A stretch of 64,000 bases of DNA from a virus. The translations under genes and the position numbers were made by a program. Each line of letters starts with the position of its first letter. The stretch's first letter is position 1. The notes beneath the pieces are model-generated. The model was not told the DNA's origin, searched no databases, and saw nothing but the letters and a program-made list of their open reading frames with translations. The stretch lies in IMG/VR virus record IMGVR_UViG_3300046820_001014, positions 24,420-88,419 of that record; one strand, given 5' to 3'. Positions 35,083 through 44,215 of this stretch are shown here, piece by piece.

Positions 35083-35514
35083 TTAAAAGTTAACTTGATA
35101 AGCATTTTCTGCAATAGGACCTTCTGTATGAGGCTCTAGTACTTCTACTTCTTCCTCTACTTCCTCTTCTTGAGGAGTAATGGCTACAAATTTATAGAAT
35201 TTACCACTCTCATTATTCTCAAATACCTCTAACTTAAAGGTATTTCCTACAGATGTAAGATACTGACAAAGAGTAGGATTAGAGAAAGTTTTACTCTTAT
35301 TTTCTCCTCTAGCAGTCTTCTTATAGAACTGACCATTAGGAGAGATTAATAGCAGATATGTATCATTACTCTTACCAAAGGTAAGTTCATTGTTCTGCAT
35401 ATTATTTAATCCAAAGAATGTTTGAGAGAACTCAAGTCTATCATTCTTAATGCGAAGATCCCAATTCTGTGTGGTATTCCTCTTTCTTGTTGTGGTTGCA
35501 ATTACTTGAAACAT
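35083..35514 (-). CDS. Hypothetical replication-operon protein (143 aa)
   Basis: The N-terminal 110 residues are beta-rich with Arg/Lys/aromatic residues. The C-terminus is strongly acidic (EEEVEEEVEVLEP). A basic beta domain plus acidic tail is compatible with a nucleic-acid binding accessory, and it lies between SSB and the ATPase. No family recognised. Confidence 0.5.
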   Translation of the reverse strand: MFQVIATTTRKRNTTQNWDLRIKNDRLEFSQTFFGLNNMQNNELTFGKSNDTYLLLISPNGQFYKKTARGENKSKTFSNPTLCQYLTSVGNTFKLEVFENNESGKFYKFVAITPQEEEVEEEVEVLEPHTEGPIAENAYQVNF

Positions 35515-35534
35515 AAGTTTTTTGTTTTTAAATT

Positions 35535-36218
35535 TTACTTGTTATAAATTTCTATTTGTTTAATGATTTCATTTAAATCATTAGGGATTTCAATAGTATT
35601 GAAAAGTCCCATCGGAGATTTAGCAGTATTGTTGCCATCATTTTGAGTAACAAAAACATATTCTAAACTTCCATCATCTTTTTTGTACACTTTTGTATAC
35701 AGAACAATAGAATATAAACCTTCTAAAGTTACATACTGAGTAAACATTTTACCGATAGTTTTAGCTTGAACTACCTGTTTACCAAATTCATCTTTATCTA
35801 CTTCTATATGATTGTTAACAACAACATATAAATCATCTCTTAGATTTTTAAGAGAATCTGCTAATTTAAAAGCATTCTGAGAAATATCCAGAAATTTTTG
35901 AAAACCTGTTTCTTTAGCTCTCTTCATATACTCATTAGCCATAAGATATTGATTATCATCTATAATAATAACCTTTATCTCAGGTCTTTTAGTATTAATA
36001 TGCTCTAAAATATTCATTATAGTAGCATAATTATCAGATGATAACATATTACCTGTAGGGTTTTCTTTACTTATCTCAGTATAAACACTCTTCCAACCCT
36101 TAAAAGGAAGAGGTTTTTTAGCTACATTTATTATAAATGTAGATTTAGGACTTAAGTTCCTAGCAGCAGTACTTTTACCTGTACCACTTTGTCCTAATAT
36201 TAGCATTCCTATTGCCAT
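35535..36218 (-). CDS. RecA-like P-loop ATPase (Sak4/AAA_24-type)
   Basis: This 227-aa protein has Walker A LILGQSGTGKSTAARNL (residues 6-22) and Walker B VIIIDDNQYLM (about 90-100). It matches the single-domain Sak4-like ATPases that stimulate phage strand annealing and recombination with SSB. The start is at MAIGM, but the 27-base ORF 36904-36930 upstream of the GIY-YIG gene (MKLPKSKI, stop) may be the original 5' end, cut by the insertion. Confidence 0.78.
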   Translation of the reverse strand: MAIGMLILGQSGTGKSTAARNLSPKSTFIINVAKKPLPFKGWKSVYTEISKENPTGNMLSSDNYATIMNILEHINTKRPEIKVIIIDDNQYLMANEYMKRAKETGFQKFLDISQNAFKLADSLKNLRDDLYVVVNNHIEVDKDEFGKQVVQAKTIGKMFTQYVTLEGLYSIVLYTKVYKKDDGSLEYVFVTQNDGNNTAKSPMGLFNTIEIPNDLNEIIKQIEIYNK

Positions 36219-36848
36219 TTATTCTTTATATTTAAAAATCCATTTGTTTTCATAATTACTTTTAACTCTTTTTTCTAATCTTGGTTTAATTTTATTTAAA
36301 CTGATATTTAATTTTAAAGAACATTCTTTAATAGAGTCAAACTCATAAATAATATTATCTTCTAGATCTGTAACAATAATAGCTCTTTTATTATTTTCAG
36401 CCATTACCTTACATCTTTCAGATATAATATTTATAAATTCAATATTTTCTTTCAAAGATTTAGATTGAGCTTTTCTATGAGATTCTGGTTTATTAGCTAA
36501 ATATACCTCTAGCTTTTTTCTTCTATCTGCTCCCCAAGTTACTCCTAAAGTATTACCTGCTGTTTTGCAAATATCATAACCAAAATTATCATCATAAGAC
36601 TTCCATAAATCTTTATAATATTGTTCTCTTATTAAACAATCCTCTGAGTTGCAAAACTCTACTATTTCAAACTTAAAATTACTTTCACCATATTTGTTAA
36701 AAGCATTTTGTAAATGAGTACTAGTATGTTTGTTTAATCTTAATCTATAAAGATGTTCCCACAATCTTCTTTTAATAGTCCTTGTTGAACTTCCAACATA
36801 AACTTTACCATCTAGCAAATTTAATATTTTATAAACTCCTGACAACAT
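36219..36848 (-). CDS. GIY-YIG homing endonuclease
   Basis: This 209-aa protein opens with GVYKILNLLDGKVYVGSSTRTIKRR: the GIY/YIG signature appears as GVYKI...VYVGSS followed by the catalytic Arg. The Glu and Asn regions follow (EQYYKDLWKSYDD). The C-terminal part (VTDLEDNIIYEFDSIKECSLKLNISLNKI) is a DNA-binding intron-encoded-nuclease repeat. It is inserted between the ATPase gene and a small gene and abuts the ATPase start. CGTATAA at 36882-36888 lies about 34 bases before its ATG. Confidence 0.9.
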   Translation of the reverse strand: MLSGVYKILNLLDGKVYVGSSTRTIKRRLWEHLYRLRLNKHTSTHLQNAFNKYGESNFKFEIVEFCNSEDCLIREQYYKDLWKSYDDNFGYDICKTAGNTLGVTWGADRRKKLEVYLANKPESHRKAQSKSLKENIEFINIISERCKVMAENNKRAIIVTDLEDNIIYEFDSIKECSLKLNISLNKIKPRLEKRVKSNYENKWIFKYKE

Positions 36849-36881
36849 ATTTTTAATACATTCTTGAATATAATGTACTTA

Positions 36882-36888
36882 TTATACG
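36882..36888 (-). promoter_or_regulatory. CGTATAA site before a GIY-YIG gene
   Basis: Minus-strand CGTATAA 34 bases upstream of the GIY-YIG gene starting at 36848. Confidence 0.55.
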
Positions 36889-36903
36889 TTTAAACAGGTA
36901 AGA

Positions 36904-36930
36904 TTAAATTTTACTTTTTGGAAGTTTCAT
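36904..36930 (-). pseudogene. Possible severed 5' end of the ATPase gene (8 codons)
   Basis: MKLPKSKI then stop. The ATG follows the upstream gene's stop with no gap, which is the normal spacing for a real gene here. It is followed by the GIY-YIG insertion. Joining it to MAIGM (minus the Met) would give a continuous first strand and P-loop (KSKI-AIGMLILGQSG). This parallels the thyX remnant, but the segment is too short for certainty. Confidence 0.35.
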
Positions 36931-37170
36931 TTATAACTTTAATTTTAAAATACTTTCTTTATTTACTTGTGCAGCTACATCATCGTCCCTCATAACATCT
37001 GTATAATCAAATATTTCATCAGAAGTTAAATCAACATATTCTACATAAGCATTATCAGCAGCATCTTGTATACCTGTATTATAAGCTCGTTTAAGCAAAT
37101 CAAGAATTAATGCATGTTCCCAAAAATCATGCTTACCAAGTTCTTCTATTATTTTTTTTATTTCTCTCAT
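36931..37170 (-). CDS. Hypothetical protein (79 aa)
   Basis: A small, acidic, mostly helical protein (REIKKIIEELGKHDFWEHALILDLLKRAY). Its start overlaps the upstream stop (ATGA). No recognised domain. The stop is followed directly by the 8-codon remnant discussed at 36904. Confidence 0.45.
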   Translation of the reverse strand: MREIKKIIEELGKHDFWEHALILDLLKRAYNTGIQDAADNAYVEYVDLTSDEIFDYTDVMRDDDVAAQVNKESILKLKL

Positions 37171-37427
37171 AATGAAGCTAATAAATCTTCTTTAGTTTTA
37201 AATAAAGCAATTGGTAAAACTGTGACTTGTTGTTGGCCTACTATTTGTACACAATATTCTATTTTATTACCCCAATCACATAAATTATTAGATCTACATA
37301 TTCTAACTCCATTAATATCACCAACATTAGGTTTATTATTATACATAAACCAAACTCTATCATCTATATTATATTTTGTTTCTATTGTCATAAGTTGTTG
37401 TAAATTACTTGCATTATTGTTTTTCAT
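37167..37427 (-). CDS. Hypothetical protein (86 aa)
   Basis: A beta-rich small protein containing DRVWFMYNNKPNVGDINGVRI, a pattern typical of small phage SH3/KOW-like accessory domains. Two starts are possible: ATG 37427 (overlapping the GIY-YIG gene by 14 bases) or ATG 37391, which begins at MTIETKYN and keeps the whole domain. The second looks older, and the 12 extra residues may be due to the insertion. Confidence 0.5.
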   Translation of the reverse strand: MKNNNASNLQQLMTIETKYNIDDRVWFMYNNKPNVGDINGVRICRSNNLCDWGNKIEYCVQIVGQQQVTVLPIALFKTKEDLLASL

Positions 37428-38091
37428 AATACCATTTAAAATTTTTACACGTTTGTCTGTTATTTACATTCTTACAACATCTCGAAATATTAGTTGAATC
37501 TATGTTAAAAAATCTAGCTGCTTCTCTGGTGCTTTCCCATTCTTTAATAAAGTTACCTTCTAAATCATATTGATAAACTTTTTTACTCTTTACTTCTGCT
37601 AATCTTTGCATAGTAAATTCAGAAGGTTTATTTCCTTTATTAGCTTTAGATATTTTATCCTTAGTTTCTTGAGATTTACGTCTACCAGATTTTATAAAAC
37701 CACAAGCAATTAATTCTTCTGTAGTTCTTGTTTTTCTAGGAGAAGTAATATGTGACATACTAATTTTCTTCTTTGTTTCCTCTGACACTTTTAAACCACT
37801 GTTATTCTCAGCTATTTTTCTAATGTTATATTGAGGATTCAAAGAGTCTAAATAATATTGTTCTCTCTCAATTAATATTTCTTTGCTACACTCTTCAATT
37901 ATCTCAAAAATAAAACTTTCTTCTTTATGTTTATTCCAAGATACTTGAATATGTTTATTCCGATGTTTGTTATTTCTTAACAAATGTTTATGAAGTGTTA
38001 CTCTTTTTCTATAATTAAAAGCACTTCCTATGTAAATTTTATTATTTACAGTATTTGTTATTTTATAAATAACAGTAATATTTAAATTCAT
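37414..38091 (-). CDS. GIY-YIG homing endonuclease
   Basis: This 225-aa protein has ITVIYKITNTVNNKIYIGSAFNYRKR (GIY-YIG and catalytic Arg), EREQYYLDSLNPQYNIRKIAENNSG, then NUMOD-type repeats with SEETKKKIS...ATKDKISKANKG-like segments and a C-terminal DLEGNFIKEWESTREAARFFNIDSTNISRCC helix-turn-helix. This is a classic segF-like mobile nuclease architecture. It is inserted between the DnaB-like helicase and a small gene. CGTATAA at 38110-38116 is 19 bases before the ATG. Confidence 0.92.
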   Translation of the reverse strand: MNLNITVIYKITNTVNNKIYIGSAFNYRKRVTLHKHLLRNNKHRNKHIQVSWNKHKEESFIFEIIEECSKEILIEREQYYLDSLNPQYNIRKIAENNSGLKVSEETKKKISMSHITSPRKTRTTEELIACGFIKSGRRKSQETKDKISKANKGNKPSEFTMQRLAEVKSKKVYQYDLEGNFIKEWESTREAARFFNIDSTNISRCCKNVNNRQTCKNFKWYYEKQ

Positions 38092-38109
38092 ATAATCATT
38101 TTTACTGAT

Positions 38110-38116
38110 TTATACG
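38110..38116 (-). promoter_or_regulatory. CGTATAA site before the second GIY-YIG gene
   Basis: Minus-strand CGTATAA 19 bases upstream of the GIY-YIG gene starting at 38091, in the gap after the DnaB-like helicase. Confidence 0.55.
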
Positions 38117-38130
38117 ATTTAAATAGAAAC

Positions 38131-39192
38131 TCAATTGCAGACTGTTATAGGAGGCAACTCATAAAAATGATTAACAGCACCATTGAAAAACAAATTAACA
38201 TTCTTAAAACCTGATCCTTGTCTATTCAAAGAAATAGAGAGTTCTCTATGATTATCTTTTAGTTTTGTTAAATCATAACCAGACCAACTTTTAATCTCAT
38301 GTCTATATGGAGCAAAGAGACCAATTAAATAGTTAACATCTCTACCAGTAAGTTTGCTATCTCCTAAACCATCTGGTGATGGTCTAAGTTTTTGTTCTAT
38401 TAAACCACCTCCTTTAGTAAATTCTAAGTTTTCTTTAGCAGCAGCTTGTTGCTGTACTCCTACTATATGTGCTTTAAATTTATCTCTAAGAGTAAGTGCA
38501 TAATCAGAACTAAACTTTTCCATAGCATCCTTCAATGTTCCTCCTTTTTCTGGAGTAAGAAGATTATAGTTATCTATAATAATAATTGTATAAAGATCAG
38601 GATCAGTAGGTTCATAAAAATCCATAATCTTATGTTCCTCATTTCCAATCATTATAGTTTTATAATGAATAGTACCATTCTTCTCAAACCAATCTCTGCA
38701 ATATTTATAAATTCCAAAAGGATTCCTAATAGAGTCAATAATAGTAACAGTATCTTCAAACACTTCTATCTTTTCTTTAATCTCTTTAACTTTACCTAAC
38801 ACTTCATCTGTTAAAATATAGCTTTGAAATTTACTTTCAAGATTTTGAGAGTCTATGACTATACCATAATCTGTAAATAATCTATTAGAAATAATACTTA
38901 AGAGTTTTGCACTTTTAGATATTTCTAAACTAAAGTACAATATTTTAATTTTAATATTACTTTCATTTTGCGAAATAAACTTATAAGGTTGATACATATA
39001 CATAAAATCAGCTATCTGAGTTTTACCAACTTTACTAGAAGCTGTTACTATAGTGTATCTTTCTTTCTCTATTCCAGGAATAACTGTACTAAACTTTGGT
39101 AAATCTACCCAAGGAATACATGTATAAAGACCATTTTCTCTTAGAAGTTTATTTTTCTCAATATCTACATAAACTCTTTCAAAAATACTCAT
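38131..39192 (-). CDS. DnaB-like replicative helicase
   Basis: This 353-aa RecA-fold helicase C-terminal domain lacks the DnaB N-terminal domain. Walker A is TASSKVGKTQIAD (SSKVGKT replaces the usual GxxxxGKT, conserving the Lys-Thr), Walker B is TIIIIDNYNLL, and later segments GVQQQ and KLKDNHRELS follow. It unwinds DNA at the fork and works with the primase at 33521. The replisome genes (primase, SSB, helicase, PolA) are all on this strand. Its neighbour upstream starts at the same base as its last codons. Confidence 0.85.
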   Translation of the reverse strand: MSIFERVYVDIEKNKLLRENGLYTCIPWVDLPKFSTVIPGIEKERYTIVTASSKVGKTQIADFMYMYQPYKFISQNESNIKIKILYFSLEISKSAKLLSIISNRLFTDYGIVIDSQNLESKFQSYILTDEVLGKVKEIKEKIEVFEDTVTIIDSIRNPFGIYKYCRDWFEKNGTIHYKTIMIGNEEHKIMDFYEPTDPDLYTIIIIDNYNLLTPEKGGTLKDAMEKFSSDYALTLRDKFKAHIVGVQQQAAAKENLEFTKGGGLIEQKLRPSPDGLGDSKLTGRDVNYLIGLFAPYRHEIKSWSGYDLTKLKDNHRELSISLNRQGSGFKNVNLFFNGAVNHFYELPPITVCN

Positions 39193-39851
39193 TATAAAGT
39201 TTCTGATAAATTTGATTTTAACTCAGTCATTTCTAACTTTTCCCACAATTTAGCTTTGATGAAGTTTTCTATCTTCATATTAATGTTACTATAATTAGCT
39301 TTAAGTTTGGCAATTACCTCATTATGAAGATTAATATCCCTCTTAATATTCTTAGCATACAAGATAGACATTAGATTTCTATCTGCAGCAGTAAGAAATG
39401 CTTGTTTACCATCAATAATAATAAAAGCTGGATAAGCCTCATATAACTCATCAATGTGCTTATCTACCTCAAAGAAAAGTTCTTTAGCAAGTTTCTCAGT
39501 AACCTCAAAGTAATCCAATTGGAATGTACTCTTAGTACTAGGAATTACTTGCTCAATAAGACCTCTCTCTGCAAGGGAAATTACCATCTCAGCATTAATG
39601 GCTCTCTTAGCTCTATTACCATTAACAAGTACATTCTCCTTAACACCATACTTAGAAGTTAAGGTTACTTTTTGACCAATTAAATTATCAGTAGATGAGG
39701 TAGGTCTAACCTCATTCTCCTTTGGTGTAAAGTTACTGTACTTGTACACCAAATCAAATCTCTTATTATAAATTAATAAGAGATACATTAATTCTTCGCC
39801 AGATACATCATATCTAACAAGAATATCAACCCACTTTTCTAAATCTAGCAT
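39192..39851 (-). CDS. Hypothetical replication protein (219 aa)
   Basis: A mainly helical protein. Residues about 50-110 look winged-helix-like (TLTSKYGVKENVLVNGNRAKRAINAEMVISLAERGLI), and the C-terminus is a long helical region. It overlaps the helicase start by one base, so the two are made together. A helicase-loader or initiator role is a reasonable hypothesis from position; no motif proves it. Confidence 0.5.
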   Translation of the reverse strand: MLDLEKWVDILVRYDVSGEELMYLLLIYNKRFDLVYKYSNFTPKENEVRPTSSTDNLIGQKVTLTSKYGVKENVLVNGNRAKRAINAEMVISLAERGLIEQVIPSTKSTFQLDYFEVTEKLAKELFFEVDKHIDELYEAYPAFIIIDGKQAFLTAADRNLMSILYAKNIKRDINLHNEVIAKLKANYSNINMKIENFIKAKLWEKLEMTELKSNLSETL

Positions 39852-39900
39852 GTCTTTTATTTATGTTTTAAAACTCTTTCCCCTCTATCTATAAAAGACT

Positions 39901-41079
39901 CTATATAACTATTGCAGCTCTTGTTTCCTTTTGTTTACTTTTTAACCAACTTTCCTCTTGAGAGCCTCTTATTACTAGATTGTATAAGTATGAGAGTTTA
40001 TCTTTCTCATACCTTGTTACCCTATATAGACGTTGTCTATGCTGGGTACTGCTTGAAGTACTACTTGCTATAATACCAAGTGTAACTGAGCTATCATCAA
40101 ATCCCTGATCAACTGATTTTGCACCAATAAGGTATTGAAAATCCTTATTTAGAAATGCCGCCAAGTTATCTTTCTTTTTCTTGGTAGTAATCTTGGAGTG
40201 ATAAAGCACACTATTGGGTAACATAGTGTGAAGAACATCACAAAAAGAAGTACTCTCACTAAAAATAATACACCTATCATCAGGATGTTCAGCAATAATA
40301 GTAAGTATTTCTTGATACTTGTTATAAGCATTGTATATAATATCTTTTCTCTTCCTAAGCCATCTATTAAACTGTACAGCATGCATAGCTGCTTTACTAG
40401 CATCTAGAAATGCTGGAGCAGTTGGATGCAATCCTTGATTTCTTCTATACAAATAAGCATCTCTACCTGCAGGACTTAAGCAAGCCATTACATCATCAAA
40501 TCTATTATAAAATGTCTTAAAATAAAACTCATACATCTTATTAGCATCAGCATACTGCTTAGCTTCTATCTCTGTAAAGTCCAACATCTTATTATATTCT
40601 ATGACTGGTGCTACCCATTGGTTGCTTAATGCCTCTTTCATAGAGATAGTACAAATTTCTGTAATACCTCTCTTAGATAGAGTTTCTATATGTACTTCTG
40701 ATACAGTTGCAGATAAACCTAGAAAATAATTCCAGCTACTATTTAAGACAGCTTGATTGAAGACTACAGCCTCATCATTACTATACATATGTATCTCATC
40801 TTGTATTAGGAACTCACATTGCATAGATGTCTTAATGTAACTATTAACAACAAATACTTCTGCTTGTACTCCCCACTCTTTCAAGATCTTAACCCACTGC
40901 TCTTGCAAAATTTGTCTAGGTACAACAACATGTATAATAGTATTCTCTGGTAGTGCTTTACAACACTTAATAGCAGTAATGGTTTTACCAAAGCTACCCA
41001 CTGCAGTAAGAAGACCTACTCTATTATTATCTTCCCAAGTCTTTACAATCTCAGCTTGTTTTTGATCTTTAGTTACCAT
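39901..41079 (-). CDS. SF2 helicase (UvsW/RadB-like, DEAD-type)
   Basis: This 392-aa protein contains motif I LTAVGSFGKTITAI (Walker A with unusual SFGKT), motif Ia VVPRQILQEQW, motif II FLIQDEIHMY (DExH variant), motif III LGLSATVSE, and C-terminal motifs CIIFSES...IGAKSVDQGFD and QHRQRLYRV (motif VI). It probably handles branch migration or recombination-dependent replication. It overlaps the HNH gene start by 11 bases and lacks extra domains. Confidence 0.85.
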   Translation of the reverse strand: MVTKDQKQAEIVKTWEDNNRVGLLTAVGSFGKTITAIKCCKALPENTIIHVVVPRQILQEQWVKILKEWGVQAEVFVVNSYIKTSMQCEFLIQDEIHMYSNDEAVVFNQAVLNSSWNYFLGLSATVSEVHIETLSKRGITEICTISMKEALSNQWVAPVIEYNKMLDFTEIEAKQYADANKMYEFYFKTFYNRFDDVMACLSPAGRDAYLYRRNQGLHPTAPAFLDASKAAMHAVQFNRWLRKRKDIIYNAYNKYQEILTIIAEHPDDRCIIFSESTSFCDVLHTMLPNSVLYHSKITTKKKKDNLAAFLNKDFQYLIGAKSVDQGFDDSSVTLGIIASSTSSSTQHRQRLYRVTRYEKDKLSYLYNLVIRGSQEESWLKSKQKETRAAIVI

Positions 41080-41500
41080 TCATAATCTCATTTATCTCAT
41101 CTAAACTTGGAAGTTGTGGTAATTCCTCAACTTCTATTTCTTGATATAAATCCATGTACTTTTTAATGTTTTTAGCAAAAATTAATAATTCTTTTAGAGT
41201 AGCATTAGCCTTCATGCTATTAGCTAAGGTGCTAATAACAGCTATGTTACCTTTAACATATCCCTTATTAGGAAACACTCTATCAATGGATGGGGAGTAT
41301 CTAGTACTACATACTAAGGGAACTTTAAGAATAGGACACTTTTCAGGTATCCTTATATCTTTAAGTTCAATGTTGAATTCTAATCCTTTCTTCAATGCTC
41401 TTTTCTTAGCACTTCTAAAAAGACTTTGCTTTAACTCATGTAAGTGTTTATACTTACTTTTAGCTAAAAGCTTAATATTGAATTTATTACTCTTTCTCAC
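41069..41500 (-). CDS. HNH/endonuclease-VII-like nuclease
   Basis: This 143-aa protein has KCPILKVPLVCSTRYSPSIDRVFPNKGYVKGNIAVISTLANSMK, the phage HNH variant with SPSIDRIxPxKGYVxGN. The start is a GTG (41498-41500) because no in-frame ATG precedes the conserved part. It overlaps the SF2 helicase start. The catalytic His of a classical HNH is not obvious, and metal ligands probably come from the CP..(D)...N residues. No CGTATAA box lies upstream, unlike the other five endonuclease genes here. Confidence 0.75.
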   Translation of the reverse strand: MRKSNKFNIKLLAKSKYKHLHELKQSLFRSAKKRALKKGLEFNIELKDIRIPEKCPILKVPLVCSTRYSPSIDRVFPNKGYVKGNIAVISTLANSMKANATLKELLIFAKNIKKYMDLYQEIEVEELPQLPSLDEINEIMNGN

Positions 41501-41523
41501 ATATTGTATTATTTAGAAGTACT

Positions 41524-41793
41524 CTAAATAGGAAGCTGCCTAATTTCCCTTAATGCTGCTTCTTTTTGAGTAATAAATAACTCATTTCTATTTAACAACT
41601 CAGCAATTCTATCTGCCTCTTGAAATAGATCTTCATTACTTCCCATATTCTTATCAATTGTACATAACAATTTAAAGGTATTAGAAGATTCTTCATCAAA
41701 TATACCCACCCCAATAATTCCTTCTACCTTACCTGATTTACCATCAGAGTTAGAATAGAATGTTGAGGTTGTATTTACTGCTTTATAAATCAT
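41524..41793 (-). CDS. Hypothetical protein (89 aa)
   Basis: A small soluble alpha/beta protein (YKAVNTTSTFYSNSDGKSGKVEGIIGVGIFDEES). It shares its end region with the HNH gene's upstream gap and is four bases from polA. No recognised domain. Confidence 0.45.
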   Translation of the reverse strand: MIYKAVNTTSTFYSNSDGKSGKVEGIIGVGIFDEESSNTFKLLCTIDKNMGSNEDLFQEADRIAELLNRNELFITQKEAALREIRQLPI

Positions 41794-41797
41794 AATC

Positions 41798-43654
41798 TTA
41801 TTTTGTCCATTCTTTAGTTATTGTTGTATCTACTTCTATAGGTATAGACTTTATAATAGTACCTCCAGCTCTAATCATAGCAGCTTCTTGAATCTCTTTC
41901 CATTCTTCTGCCTTATCTTCTGGAACCTCATACACTAAACAATCATGAATCTGTAGAACAAATTTAGGATACTTAAGTTTTTTAGCAGAGTACTCACAAT
42001 TTAAGATAGCTTGTTTTGCCATATCTGCAGCACTACCTTGAATAGGAGTATTCTTACCTGCTCTCTCTATTTCTCCATTTCTTTTACTCCACTCTCTCCA
42101 ATCTTGCTCCTTTAAGTAAGAGATATCATCAAAAAATCTAATCCTTCCTAAGTAAGTTTTTATAAATCCTCTACTAGATGCTAGATAAGATAAAGTTTTT
42201 AAGAATACTTCTACAGATGGTACTACTGAAAAATACTTATCAATAAACTTTTTAGCATCCTCTACAGGTATATCCAGTGTCTTAGACAACTTAAACTCAG
42301 TCATACCAAAAGCTAAACCAAAGTTAATAGTTTTCTGAACATCTCTATAACTTTTACCTCTAAGAAATTCTGGTTTATTTTTTACCTCCTCTATTGGTAC
42401 TCCAAATGTAAGAGCTGCTAGTTCACCATGCAAGTCTTTACCTTCTCTAAAAGCATTTACCCAAATAGGGTCTTGAGAAAACTCAGCTATTAGACGTAAT
42501 TCTTGAGCAGAGTAATCTGAGGCTACTAATACTTTACCTTCTCCTGCTTTAAAACAATTGAGATACTCATTTTTAGCTGGGATATTTTGCATATTAGGAG
42601 ACTCATGACCTCCGGTAGAAATTCTACCAGTCTCAAGAATTTGCCATACACTTGTGTGTACTTTCTTAGATACAGGATTAATGTTATTTAGAAACTTCTT
42701 ACCATAAGTAGTTACTAATTTAGATTTTTTCTTGTACTCTATAAACTTATTTACCAGAGGATACTGCTTAGAATATTTATTAATATCTTTCTCTGAGGTA
42801 CTTTCTATGTCATCAATACCTAATTCTTTAAAAACCTCCTTAATTTGTAAAGGACTACTCCACTTAATAGAGGAGTATTTCTCAAATTCTGTTGAGAATA
42901 AATCCATTTGATAGGATTGACAATACTTCTTTAAAGAAGGTATTTGTAATACTTCTGCATCTAATTCTCTCTCATACTTCTTCATATCTAAAGCTGCTTT
43001 CTCAGCTAACTTTAACCATTCTTCCTTATCAAGATATAGACCATTATATTCCATTCTAGCAAAAGCTATACTAACTTGATTTTCCAAATCTACTATTCTA
43101 TGTAGCTTTAGTTTCTCAACTTCTTGTAATTGCTTTTCTCTAATCTCATGTAAACATACTACATCTTCTGCAGCATACTTAATTACTCTCTCTGTTAGAC
43201 CTTTGTAATTTATCTCTCCTCTAACACTTTTATCTAAGAACTTACCACAATACTTCATAGCTAGTGCATCCAAACCTAAAGACCTATTACTAAGTCCTGT
43301 AGTTAAGATGCACTCTACTAAGAAGGTATCATAAATATTCTCTACTTCTATCCCTTTATGTAGTAGAAATCTAATATCAAATTTTAAATTTTGACCTAGC
43401 TTTAACCACTCAGGACTAGTAAAAACTTCTTTAATTAGTTCTAAAGTTTCACCAGATGAGATATCAATTATAAATTGTTCTTCAGCATTACCTATCTGCC
43501 AACAAACATCTTTACAAGTATAAGGATCAAATCCCTCAGTCTCAGAGTCTATACCTATGATTTTATTCTTGTCTAACCAATCTATTAAAGTATTAAAAGT
43601 AACATAATTAAAAGGAGTAAACAGTTGTTTTTGTTTACTAATAATATTTATCAT
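41798..43654 (-). CDS. Family A DNA polymerase with 3'-5' exonuclease
   Basis: This 618-aa protein has exonuclease motifs DSETEG (D36, E38), NLKFDIRFL (D93) and YAAEDVVCL (Tyr160/Asp164), and polymerase motif A ASDYSAQELRLIAEF (Asp380), motif B RGKSYRDVQKTINFGLAFG and motif C LQIHDCLVYEV (HD). All catalytic aspartates are present. It has no 5'-3' exonuclease domain, as expected for a phage replicase. It is the replicative polymerase of this genome, located with the helicases. ATGA links it to the next gene. Confidence 0.95.
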   Translation of the reverse strand: MINIISKQKQLFTPFNYVTFNTLIDWLDKNKIIGIDSETEGFDPYTCKDVCWQIGNAEEQFIIDISSGETLELIKEVFTSPEWLKLGQNLKFDIRFLLHKGIEVENIYDTFLVECILTTGLSNRSLGLDALAMKYCGKFLDKSVRGEINYKGLTERVIKYAAEDVVCLHEIREKQLQEVEKLKLHRIVDLENQVSIAFARMEYNGLYLDKEEWLKLAEKAALDMKKYERELDAEVLQIPSLKKYCQSYQMDLFSTEFEKYSSIKWSSPLQIKEVFKELGIDDIESTSEKDINKYSKQYPLVNKFIEYKKKSKLVTTYGKKFLNNINPVSKKVHTSVWQILETGRISTGGHESPNMQNIPAKNEYLNCFKAGEGKVLVASDYSAQELRLIAEFSQDPIWVNAFREGKDLHGELAALTFGVPIEEVKNKPEFLRGKSYRDVQKTINFGLAFGMTEFKLSKTLDIPVEDAKKFIDKYFSVVPSVEVFLKTLSYLASSRGFIKTYLGRIRFFDDISYLKEQDWREWSKRNGEIERAGKNTPIQGSAADMAKQAILNCEYSAKKLKYPKFVLQIHDCLVYEVPEDKAEEWKEIQEAAMIRAGGTIIKSIPIEVDTTITKEWTK

Positions 43655-43899
43655 CTTCTACATAATTCTGTAATCTTATCTTCTACCTCATCTACTGCTT
43701 CTCTAGGTAACCCTTCACAATAAAATCTGCCCATACCAAATTTCTCCTTAATTTGAGAATAGCTAAACCCATGTGCATTTATAAATGATTGAAACTTCTC
43801 ATCTAACCATTCTATAAAGTTAGAATCATCTATATCTAAACCATAATGTCCTTCTTCTAAGAAGTCTTTGTATTTCTTATTAAACTCTTCACTTGTCAT
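43651..43899 (-). CDS. Hypothetical protein (82 aa)
   Basis: A soluble, acidic, helical protein (FIEWLDEKFQSFINAHGFSYSQIKEKFGMGRFYCEGLPREAVDEVEDKI). Upstream of polA and coupled to it. No recognised motif. Confidence 0.45.
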   Translation of the reverse strand: MTSEEFNKKYKDFLEEGHYGLDIDDSNFIEWLDEKFQSFINAHGFSYSQIKEKFGMGRFYCEGLPREAVDEVEDKITELCRR

Positions 43900-44215
43900 A
43901 ACTTTCTAACATTTTAATTCTACTCTTAATATATTGTATATCTTTCCAATATTCAGGATCATCAGAGCGATCTCCATAAGGATCTAAGATAGATTGTAAA
44001 TACTCTATCTCTTCCTCAACAGAAGCTTTACATACTTGATAAGTTATTCCTCTCTCACCTACAAAAGTAGTTGACCATTCTTCTTTTAAATCCCATACTT
44101 CTGAGGATAATAAAAATATTAAATTAAAACATCCAATATATTGATTAAGTCTAGGAGGTAATAGTTCTTTAACTACTTCCTCTATTTCTTGTAAATTGTT
44201 ATATACTTTTTGCAT
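43889..44215 (-). CDS. Hypothetical protein (108 aa)
   Basis: A helical, acidic protein with no motif recognised. Its first 17 bases overlap the gene upstream (44199) and its last 11 the gene downstream, so it is co-translated with polA's leader genes. Confidence 0.45.
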   Translation of the reverse strand: MQKVYNNLQEIEEVVKELLPPRLNQYIGCFNLIFLLSSEVWDLKEEWSTTFVGERGITYQVCKASVEEEIEYLQSILDPYGDRSDDPEYWKDIQYIKSRIKMLESYDK

